Part shown: piece by piece, positions 12,130 to 22,200 of the stretch
Position numbering within the stretch: position 1 is the stretch's first letter
Layout: each line of letters begins with the position of its first letter
DNA from: Apostichopus japonicus
Lineage: Eukaryota > Echinodermata > Holothuroidea > Aspidochirotida > Stichopodidae
NCBI RefSeq assembly: GCF_037975245.1
Contig: NC_092563.1
Coordinates: forward strand, 3,669,001-3,729,000
Reading direction: 5' to 3'
Length of the DNA stretch: 60,000 nt
Position numbers and translations under genes: made by a program
Notes under the pieces: model-generated
The model's database searches: none
Seen by the model: the letters and a program-made list of their open reading frames with translations, nothing else
Told to the model about the DNA's origin: nothing

Positions 12130-13910
12130 CGATTCTCTCCATCGAGGAAGGAAAACGAGCAGAAAGAGTAATATTTCAACCCTAGGTACATCAGGCAATC
12201 AGATGAAAACTAATTGATGGTGACCGGATAAATTTGAAGACCATAAAGTCGTGCCTTCAAAACATGCCATTCTGTGACAGTTGACCTCTGTCCATCCTTA
12301 ACTTACCGTCACCTGCTTAGTGAATTTTGGTGAGGATGGTTTAAGTTGTTCAGTAGCCTCTGTCAGATTTCAAGTTATTTTGTGTTTGTTATCAGTGCTG
12401 GATAAGTCAATAATATTTTGTTCTTGATTTATTTCTGATAATTGTGACACCAGCTGTCACTATAGTAACCTGTTAAAGGTTTTCAGAGTTTTTTGAAAGT
12501 ATTCTGTAATATTGAAGCAATATATTGAAACGATATAAACGTTACTTTCCTCAATTGATTCACTGAGGGTGACTACTATAAACTGCACTAGTGCTGTAGA
12601 AGTAAGTGTTGCATATAGGCTCATGCCACGTACAAACATTCCTTTGAAAAGGAATGGAACTTTGGAAGGTGAGTTACTTGTCTGCTAACTCCTTAATGCA
12701 AGTAACAGACAATATGTTGTACACATTGGGGTTATTATACATCCAAATTACCCTAGATATGTTCTCCTTCTTCTATCTCTTGTGAGCATACAAGAAAATT
12801 TGAAAAACGTCCTGATTTGTAGTGTATTTTCACTGTATTGCTTTGATGGAAAATTTTAATTTCAAATCAGGTACAATATTTACTTCAGGTACCCTTTAAC
12901 ATCCATTTTTTAACCACAATGGGGTAAGGGGTCAACTTACACCCTCCTGCTTGGCTGCAATAACTGTTACTTGTCATTTAGCCTTTGAAGAAGATCCTGC
13001 TAGGATCGAAATGTCAGGCCAACTTACTTTTACACATTCTCTTACACAGGCTCTCTAGTTGATAAGCAGTTTGCTAACAGTTTTATTTTATTTTGATGTG
13101 TATAGTAAATAGAAATGCTTCATGACACAGATTGGTTAGTAAGATGATCAGTTTTGATATGCTAGAATATCTTAATTTGCACTTCTTCTCTCATGAATCT
13201 GTTTCCACAATTATTTTCTGTTCATTCAGAAAAATAAGCTGATTATTTTAAATATTCAAATTCATATATTTGTTTGATCACAACGAACGTTATACAGAGG
13301 CAGATTGGTCTGTAGGTTCTGTACTGGCATTGTCCCTCTGTTATGTTCAAATATCCTAGCACAAGTAGGACCCTGTATTCATTATCTCCAAAAATGCATT
13401 TCATTTGATAATAGATTTATTTCATGCTAAAATACAAAAGAGTGGAAAGACAATACAAGAATCATGGTGTAGGGATAACACAGCAAAATCTGTCCAGCAG
13501 ACTTGCTCCTTTGGGTCACAGGTCAGGTAGAAATATTGCTACGATAGTATAGAATACCATGGGCCACTTTAATAGGGCTTTTAAAACGTTTTTGCATGCT
13601 GCAGAGAAACTTTTGGCCCATGTTTTGTGCACCCGTGGGAAGAATAATCTCAAAATAATGATATTGATGGGAAGACTATATTCAAATATTACTCAAGAAA
13701 AATACAAGGCTCCATTCAAATTGTCACTATATTTATCTTCTGTACCTCAGATATAAGAATTTGAGATTACTGCAGTGTAAAAAGTGTATCATAGTTGTGT
13801 GGAATATTCCTAAATTATTTATTTTCTTCAGTATTGAGAGTAAGTGAATTTGTTTGATGGAAAGATAATATGAAAATATACAGAATAAAACATTGAACTT
13901 GATTTTTGCC
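12130..13910 (+). other. COG4: COG4 3' untranslated region
   Basis: This stretch follows the COG4 stop with no further coding exon. The first canonical polyadenylation signal I find is AATAAA at 13884-13889, followed by T-rich and TG-containing sequence, which suggests a 3'UTR of about 1.78 kb. It contains a hairpin with GATCC/GGATC arms followed by GAAA at about 12984-13014, which looks like part of a repeat. The exact 3' end is inferred; use of another signal such as ATTAAA cannot be excluded. Confidence 0.55.
13884..13889 (+). terminator. Candidate polyadenylation signal of COG4
   Basis: A canonical AATAAA hexamer lies 1.75 kb after the COG4 stop. It is followed within 20-30 bases by T-rich sequence with TTTTTGTATTCTGTG, which fits a downstream GU/U-rich element. 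It was chosen because no earlier AATAAA was found after the stop. Confidence 0.5.
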
Positions 13911-13998
13911 TTTTTGTATTCTGTGCTAGATAACTGCTAACTTTGGTGCTCTGCTTCTTTCACAGGAAAGAAAAAACTAGCAAATGTCCACTTTCTGA

Positions 13999-14000
13999 AG

Positions 14001-14032
<32 letters not shown>

Positions 14033-14198
14033 ATATATATATAGTGTTAATCCCAACGATGAGTCTATATATTCCAGGAGTACAAATGAAGCTACCAGTT
14101 GTCGAAAGATCGCTCAACTCTTGAAACTCTGAGTAACAACTACTAGTGTTCCACTAGTCTCAACCTATATATATATAGATATATATATATATATATAT

Positions 14199-14271
<73 letters not shown>

Positions 14272-14272
14272 T
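13999..14272. repeat. Two long (TA)n tracts flanking a block of about 125 bp
   Basis: A (TA)n tract at about 13999-14043 and a much longer one at about 14167-14266 bracket a complex-sequence block of about 125 bp (14044-14166). The tracts are almost pure TA with rare interruptions. The block between has no coding capacity. The layout suggests an element inserted in, or mobilised with, a TA microsatellite. Both tracts can extrude hairpins. Confidence 0.85.
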
Positions 14273-14589
14273 CAGAATATATATTGACAAGCAATAATAA
14301 ATGTAAAGCTTTGGTCCAATTAGTAGTGATAGACAGTAATTCAACAGCTTGCTCTGATGGAAGTTACTTTTCATGTCCTGAACAGCAGAGCAAACAAAAC
14401 AATGTACTTTCTCAGGACAACCAGAAGTGTATGCTTCCCCTCCTCTGTACCCCTCATGCCCCTCCTCACCATCAGCTTCTTTTCTTCTCCACTTACGTAT
14501 TTAGATAAGTTGAGGTGAAATAAAAGTTAGCCTCTTTACCAATGGTATCTGGAATCTGTCGCCTTTCTTTCTCTTCATTAAATTTACAG

Positions 14590-14730
14590 TTGCATTGAGG
14601 AGCGCCCCTTGTTGACACCATGCGCGTGAGCACATGAATATGCGCAATAAGTCGCAATGTCGTACAGTAAATGACAGCGCTCTACGTACGACCACAATAC
14701 GTTTACTGTGCTTGACTACAATACACGCTG
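14590..14730. promoter_or_regulatory. CpG-dense patch, possible promoter
   Basis: Eleven CpG dinucleotides fall between 14603 and 14728, in an AT-rich and otherwise CpG-poor background. It lies about 700 bp beyond the likely COG4 3' end. It could be a promoter or first non-coding exon for the zinc-finger gene downstream, whose 5'UTR exon(s) must lie somewhere between here and 45,424. No TATA box or initiator was identified with confidence. Confidence 0.25.
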
Positions 14731-16230
14731 CAATAACATTTAGCCTACCCTATATCTGGACCACACACACTTGTTGGTTCCCTGGAATCCGTTTCAGAAT
14801 TTGACCTAATAGCAACGTCAGAGTGGCTGAAACCAAACAACTTTGCTAAGGACCACACATTACCGTTTCGAATAAGATACATTAAAAGAGGTTTGTATTT
14901 GTAACCTTTTCAGTAAAAATAGTAGCTAAGACCCGCGTAGGCTAAGTCTTACATCTGTGATATAGTTAGGCCTAGGCCAAGGCCTAGGCCTGATAAAACT
15001 AGAACTAACTAGTACAAGCAATACATGCCTTGCCTACCCGGAGAGGTACTTGGTTAGGACTGAGGTCTAGGCCAAACTTAGTTTTATTTTGTGACCTAAT
15101 ATTGTTGCCATTTAGGCTACCGGTACAATCTATTGCAGCAAAGTATATAGCCTAAAGAGAGCTATGATGGTACACGTACACGACTTCACAATGCGATGAA
15201 GTATGATTGAACACAATTTAAAGCGGCATAGAGTAATGCTGTTGAAGTCTTGAATATACCTCCTAAGTTTTATATGGTGTCAAACTAAGTGAGGCCTAAC
15301 TTTTAGCCTAAATCAGTGAGCAGGCTACAGGTTTTATCATGTGATTTCATACTTTTACTAGTTCCCACCTGAATGAGATAATTTTATAGTTATACTTTTC
15401 AAAATGCATTTGGCAAGGAAAGTACAGTATGTGATGTATTCAATCATATTTTCACTGTAAATGCACTTTTAACCTTATTCAAACACTGCAATCGCAGCAT
15501 TCATCACTGCAGACTAGGCAGCTACATATATAGCACAGTATGCAAATATAGGGAATTCGTCAAATGGCTGTATGCTCTACTGGTATACCTCAGTAGTAAA
15601 TTGTATCCTTACTCGTAAGGAACAAAGCTCTGGCAAATGAACCAGCTGCACATTGCCCCGAAACAGTTTGACCATGGTGACCTAGTTTTTGATAGTGGTG
15701 AAGACCGGTGGTAACTGACCCCTGCACTCTGAATCACTGATGAGTGCCCACAACCACGGTTCTGTTAATGACTGGTACTTGTTTAGATCACATGTAAAAT
15801 TATTTTCGAGTGATGAGTAACATTAATTAGTTAAAACTACAGTTTCAGTTGTGAACTACCATGTCCTGCAGCTGAAATGCTACATGTTGAGCTTTCCCAA
15901 GTGAAGCTGACACAGCTTAAAATCGTTTTCCATGTTAGGATGGTTACTTGAGCTGTTTTGTCCTCAGTCGTGGTGTGCGCTGCTGGCTTTGGTGTTACTG
16001 CCTTGATTCTAGATTGGTTACCATATTTCTTTCGATGAAAAGTGGGAAAAGCTTCACTGTACGGTGTGCGCTCTAAACCATGTTATACAGGTCTATCGTT
16101 ACTAAATGACTTTATCTGAAGTACGTTACTGAACTTACGTTACTGAAGTAATTTATTGCAAAATTGCTACTTTAACATGAGTGTCACTACTTGTTGCAAC
16201 TATGTAGCCCACATTACGCAAGGTTGTGGG
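14731..16230. other. Intergenic, no gene seen
   Basis: The only notable structure is a near-perfect palindrome at 14968-14991, with 11-bp arms (aggcctaggcc/ggcctaggcct) around AA. It sits among scattered 'taggccta' words. No coding region, RNA gene or complete mobile element is visible. Confidence 0.5.
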
Positions 16231-17448
16231 TAGTGTTTGCACGGGTTATCTGGGTACCCACCCGACACGATACTACCCGTTTCCTAATTTATTACCCGAA
16301 TCCTACACAAAGTGTTATTTTTTTATTTTATTTTTGCAAACCAACGGTTAGGCAGATTTCCCTTTGATTTAGTGTGTTGTTCGGCTACCACGTGGTCGAA
16401 GATAACAGCAATAACGAAGATACCGGTCTGACGCGATACTACCCGGTTCCTAATTTATTACCTGAATCCTACGCAAAGTGTTATTTTTAAAATTTTTTCC
16501 ACACCGATTGTTAGGCAGATTTCCCATTGACTTAGTGTGGTGTTAGGCTACCATGTAGTCGAAGATAACAGCAATAACGAAAGAATTCCATGGATATCTT
16601 ATAACTGCATCACAATTTCAGCTAAATAACAGATGGCTAGGCTAGATTACCCCATTGACTTAGTGTGGTGTTAGGCAACCATGTGGTCGAACGTAACAGC
16701 AATAATGAAAATATTCCATGGATATCTTATAACTGCGTCACAATTTCAGCGAATAAACAGATGGTTAGGCTTAGTGTAGTGTTAGGCTACCATGTGGAAG
16801 AAATTGAAAGAATTCTCACAATTATTATATATTTATTCGTTTAGTTCATAGAAGAAAAGGCTGACAAGGAATTTTACGAGATGTTAATGGATTATAGACA
16901 GGATAACTAAAAAATAATAATCGCAAGTGGCTTTTTACTAATCGTTATTCCAAATGCCATCAAATTGCGCGAATCGCGCAATCTCGCGGCTAATGCGAAC
17001 CCTGGGCCTGCATAATAGATAGTAGTAACAACTGTTTAAGAACTAAATTGGATATTTATATGGTCTGATCCAATAGAGGTGGAGAGCAAGCATAAGCAGC
17101 GGCGGCAGTGCGATGCTAGTAGTGATGTTAATTATATGAAGTATTAACAAGTTAATGAAAGAAACAAAAGCAAATAGAAGTGTATCACGATCTTCAAGAA
17201 ATTACATATTGGATGCTATAATAAATGAATTATATTCTCCACTGACAATGTTTTCATGTTCAAATACGTAGGTGTAAGATATAAAGCCTTCCTCAATAAT
17301 TGCTATTAGCTTTCCTTCCTTTCACTAACTTGTTACTAACTTTTTGCAAAAAAAAAAAAAAATCACACTTTGCGTAGGATTCGGGTAACAATTAGGAATC
17401 GGGTAGTATCACCTCGGGCGGGTACCCGTGTACCCTGTGCAAACACTA
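16231..17448. mobile_element. hAT-like non-autonomous DNA transposon, 1,218 bp
   Basis: The left end (16231-about 16325) and right end (about 17346-17448) are long inverted repeats. Both begin TAGTGTTTGCAC, and the inverted match continues through a GGGTACCC-rich stretch, 'gatactaccc', 'cctaatt', 'acccgaatcctac' and 'caaagtg' for about 95-100 bp, with mismatches. The flanks GTTGTGGG (16223-16230) and GTTGTAAA (17449-17456) share their first five bases, as expected for a decayed 8-bp hAT target duplication. No transposase frame is present. The left half contains tandem copies of an internal block of about 165 bp (see separate entry). Assignment to hAT rests on TSD size and end sequence. Confidence 0.8.
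16262..16805. repeat. Internal tandem subrepeats of the hAT-like element
   Basis: A block starting near 16262 ('acgatactaccc...') recurs near 16428, a period of about 166 bp. Its second half, 'ttaggctaccatgtggtcga' followed by 'gataacagcaataacgaa', appears at about 16385-16420, 16548-16582 and 16669-16710, and is cut short near 16779-16800. A 'ttccatggatatcttataac' unit is also repeated, at 16586 and 16712. The arrangement indicates local amplification inside the transposon. Confidence 0.75.
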
Positions 17449-18387
17449 GTTGTAAAGCAGCTTCTTGCATTGGTTTTGTTATGATTTTCATTGTCATTCG
17501 ATGCTATGTCTCATGAAAACACACCTAGTTCAATAGCTTTAAAACTACAATACAGTATTAAGATTTCAGTGGGTCAAGTTGGTTAAAATGCAAGCCGTGG
17601 TGATTCATACTGCAAAGAGCCTTTAGATAGATATCAAAAAAGTTTGCACGGTCACCAGTGATGGGTTTCCTAATTTTAAATCCATGTTCATTTATTCATG
17701 AAGTATGTTTGCAAATAACTTGAAATTGGCAAGAAACATGTTGAAGTTACAAATCAGCTATTTAGCTCGACTCGACTTGGTAGTGTTTTGTGATTCGTGA
17801 CAAGTAACAAAAGGCCCTAATAAATTTTAATGTATATAATAGCACACACACAAACACAAAATCTCTTGTAAGTTGAAAAGAGAAGGAGATACAACATTTT
17901 TTGGCAGTGTAGGGATTTGCAATATGCGTTTTGATTACGATCTTTAAATCGTTAGTAGTTTGAGACTTACTGTGCCTGAGTGACAAGTTCGGTACCAGTT
18001 AGGCAGAACTGGGCCAATAAAGTATATAGTAAACCCTTCTGCCTCATTGTAACCCCCCCCCCAAAAAAAATCCCCCAATCCCGGGTGACTACACCTAGGC
18101 CATTCAATTGTCATATCACTTTGACCACTTTCTAATGTTAAAACATTTTGGCAGTCTGCCAATGTTCCACAGTACATAAACCCCCCACAGAGTTAAAATA
18201 TTATGTTAATTAGCAAGTAGGTGAGTGACAAATTGGGTTTTGATTGGACTAGCTTGACACAATGTTTTTACTTCATATGTAGGGCAGCCAGCTGCATGAC
18301 CTACATGCCCAAGTAATCACTACGCGACCAAGATTCTCAGGGCAGTTAATTGGCATTGGAAGCAAATTTAGCTGTGGAAAGAATCAG
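17449..18387. other. Intergenic, no gene seen
   Basis: No coding region is recognised here. A C10 tract followed by A8 lies at 18053-18070. The two open frames on the minus strand across this stretch have no protein-like features. Confidence 0.45.
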
Positions 18388-19200
18388 GGGTCAAATTGTG
18401 TAAACCTTGTTAACACAATATCTCAAGAAAAGGAGCTTGGGTAGACCTCATATTTGATTTGTAGAAGCACCGCATTGAGTACAAGGAGCCTCTTGTTTTT
18501 GGTGGAGGTCAAAGGTCGTTTGGGGTCACCAGGGGTCAGATTGTGAAAACATTGTAAAGATGATATCTCAGTAATATTGGAAGCATAAGCAGACCTTTTA
18601 TGTAGTAAGTAGAAGTACCACATTGAGTTCAAGAAGGCTCTTGTGTTGGTGGAGGTCAAAGGTCATCTGGGGTCACCAGGGTTAAGTTGTGAAAACCTTT
18701 TAAACATGATATCTCAAGAAGGAAAGCATGGACAGACCTCATATTTAGTGTGTAGAAGTAACACATTGAGTAAAAGAAGACTATTGATTTTGGTGGAGGT
18801 CAAAGGTCATTTGGGGACAACAGGTCAAATCGTGAAAGCCTTGTAAACATGATACTGCAAGAGGGGAACCTTGGACAGATCTTGTATTTGGTTTATAGAT
18901 GTATCATATCAAATTTAAGGAGCCTATTATTGCTTTTGATGGAGGTCATGTCATTTGAAGTCAACAAATGCCAAACATTTACTTTGCTCCCCCTCTTACA
19001 GTACCTGTCCCTCTTCACTAACACACCTTCCTAAACATAGTATAGCAAGGGAAGCTTGGACGGATCGCATATTTGGTATGTACTTGTACCACATTGAGTA
19101 CAAGTTCAGCCTTATGTTGTGGGCAGAAGTCAATGGTCATTTGAGTTCACCTGGGAACAAACTGTAAACCATATTTACACAATATTTCAAAAAGGACAGG
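18388..19200. repeat. Tandem repeat, about 148-bp unit, with AGGTCA direct repeats
   Basis: About five diverged units can be followed. Each has, in order, 'caaattgtgaaaaccttgtaaacatgatatctcaagaa', 'ggacagacctcatatttggt', 'tgtagaagtaccacattgagt', 'caagaagcctcttg' and 'ggtggaggtcaaaggtcatttggggtcacc' type words. The last word recurs near 18502, 18649, 18793, 18938 and 19122, giving a unit near 148 bp that grows longer and more diverged downstream. AGGTCAAAGGTCA (DR1 spacing) is perfect at 18653-18665 and 18797-18809 and one base off at 18506-18518. Open frames in it arise from the repeat and are unlikely to code. Confidence 0.85.
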
Positions 19201-22200
19201 ACCTGTTGTTGAGGTCAGTGGTAATTTCAGGACAGCCTGTGTCATTGTGAATTTATTGTTTGTCACATCACACTGCTTTTCACTGTATTACTTAGATCAA
19301 GTATGTTGTACCCCCTCACTATACATTACATCAGATTCATGAAGAAAACTGCTTATGTTACATCATCGAAACCACAATGCATTTTTGCATTCTGGTTCAA
19401 GATTTTCAATACAATTGATGTTGCTGTGGTGAACTTTCCAGTTCTATGTTAAAGGCATTGAAGACTCTCCCCAAACCGTGTGCCGGGCACTGAAAAAGTT
19501 AACATTCCATTGCTTGCAAGTGAAGTTTTCTTCTTGTCACTACAAAATGCAAACATTAATGAAACGTGATACCTTGTTATCTTTTATCTAGACCTGAGAT
19601 GTCCATCACTGCTATGTACACTGTGTTGTGGGTATTGACCATAGCTGTATGTATTGACTGTACACTATTGTCTAATTTCTGACAGTAGCAAGCTGTGCGT
19701 GTATTTTCTGGGGTTGATGGTGGTGTCTAACATATCTGTTACACCTCATTCGAAACTAGGTCAGATTACTGGCATGAGAAGTTTCTTTGTGTGTGAGTCT
19801 TCACACCCTTTAAGCATCACTGTCTGTTCTTTGTTGTTGTTTTACAAAACTTGTTTCAGCTCTGTCAAATATTTTGTTACGCATGAAATAACGATAGAAA
19901 CACGATACAAAGTATCTAGAAATATAGAAGGCCTTGTAACTTGATCATTATTTGTTAAGACATTTGTTAATATAGAAGGGAACTCCATTAGCCCCGGCCC
20001 ATTACTCAAACCCTTCAAAATTGATTTACACACTATAATTTTTCAAAATTAATCTGTAAATATCTGTACAACATGATGGAAAGAAAAATAGCCTTGACCA
20101 GACTTACTATGATAGCCATTTGGAGATGCATTGAACTCCATTGATCAAATCCAGATGAAACCAGCATATTCTTCTCATTGTACATAATACACAAGTTAAT
20201 TTAAGAACAGTTCATGTGTGTTTATCTGCTGTATCGAATCTAGGGAAGGATTACGCGATGATTGCGGGTGTGTTGAAAAGTATACCGTGTTTACCGGGCT
20301 TATTATGCCCCTAGTCTTTTCTCTTTTGGCTTACAAACCGTCTGGATTAACAACGCTTTTAGGGGAACTGAAATCAATACGATCCCTTCATGAATAGATG
20401 GTTAGTTTCATTGGGGATTGTAGGGGATTACCCTACGCTTTTCCAGAAGTCAAAATGTGAAACCGGAGAAAACATCACGTCTGACCATACGTTATTGTCA
20501 ACCTCCAAAAACTACTACTGTATAGTGATGTGTAGTTAATGTGCGTGCAGTGTTAGTTAGCATACTTTCAAATTAGTGATTTAAAAAAAAAATTATAAGA
20601 TTTATAAGACCGTAATAAAATTGAGCCACTTTATGTTGCCGGCGTGACAACATATTTTTGTTGACCGAGAAAGGGCAATCCTGATCAATTTGGGACGTAT
20701 GGTTACCCTATGCTAGATGTATTGACTGATAGAGCAATGCTATTAAAATAAGTGGCCCAAATTGTTTCCAGACCCTTGTAGGGTTCAGATTTGAAAAGAA
20801 TTAATAGGATGATAGTGTTGAGAATGATAGTAAAATTATGCTTGTTAAAAGACTGAACATGGCTCATTCTATTTGTGGCATGTGCAGTACTTACTTTTGG
20901 AGACAAAACAGACTTTTCAGACTAACAACAATTTATCTTCATTTATAAGCACAGAAAAAAGCAGATAAGCAGAGAATGTGGGCTACACAAGATAGATGAA
21001 CTGATGCATATTTATGCCCCCCCCCCCGGTGTATAGAAATATGACCAGTCATAGGATCCTATTCTTCAAAGAACATGGGGCACGTAATTGAATCCATCAG
21101 TCTCTGCATCAAGGCCATAGTCTTACTGTACTTTTGTTATCAAGAATGTAACTTAGTCAAGTTACAGTTTAGCCTGGGGTTATTCAGACTTGTTGGGACA
21201 GGGAGTGGCCTTCTTAGTCAAAACTTTAACCTTCGTAGCAGGTGAGGATATTATATGTACCATATTCTAAAACCTGCGATCACTGGCAGAATTGCGATAA
21301 AGTATATTATATTCATGAACTTTATTGTTGTAAATTTTGAAACTAGACTAGCTTAGGCTAGGTCTCCTTTACACAGCAGTAACACTAACTTGACTAAGAA
21401 CACGGTCACACATGCACTTATATTAGTTATGTACTGGTTATGTAATCATCTTTTTTTCTTGTGCCTTGTTGTAATGGCTAGATAGAATGTTGTGGTGGTA
21501 CAAGTACAGTACACTGGGTGTGTAACTACAAGTGAAATACAGTTCAGTCCAGCTCTGACTTCGGTTATGTTGCTTTCTCTTTCGCTGTCTCGAGTATATT
21601 TCTCTCACCCGACCTCTACACACTGAATGACTCTTAACATAAGCAATACAATGGTTATAGCCTAAGCTAGTATACTACGAACACAATAATTGTTTGTCCA
21701 TTATATCACCGGAGTTGTGCTATCGATCAACTTTTAATCAAAGAAATTCGCTGAATTTGAAAAGTCCTTTCAAATGTTTGTATTACCCTTCATGTAGTTA
21801 GCAATAATTTTCTAGGAGTGGAAGAAAATAAATACAGTGGCGCAAGACACAGCGGAATATCTTTTGAAATTGCGGCGATTAAGATGATTTTCCACACAGG
21901 CTCAACGTCGTCATAGGTGTCATGTTTGAAAAATGCCCAGACTGGGTGTCATGACATGCCAGCGATATTCATATTGACAAACGTATACATGAATTTTAAT
22001 AGCGTACAACCTGTACGCAGTTCCAGTTGAAAATCCTGTGAATGATCGCGGATGGTGGTATTATGGATGCAGCTAACCGGTGCAGGAGTAATCTAAACTC
22101 TGGATTTTAAAGTTTCCTTTACTGTAGTGTAGTTCACATTGTAATTGCAAATGCATGCATTTTACAATGTGTTTCATTACGTGAAACATAATAGTACAAT

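Noticed and set aside
18643-19167. Open frames across the tandem repeat of about 148 bp
   Set aside because: They arise from the repeat unit lacking stops by chance, differ from unit to unit, and have no protein-like features.
21836-21860. CAGTGGCG start of a hAT-type end
   Set aside because: No inverted partner (CGCCACTG) or flanking duplication was found within a plausible distance.
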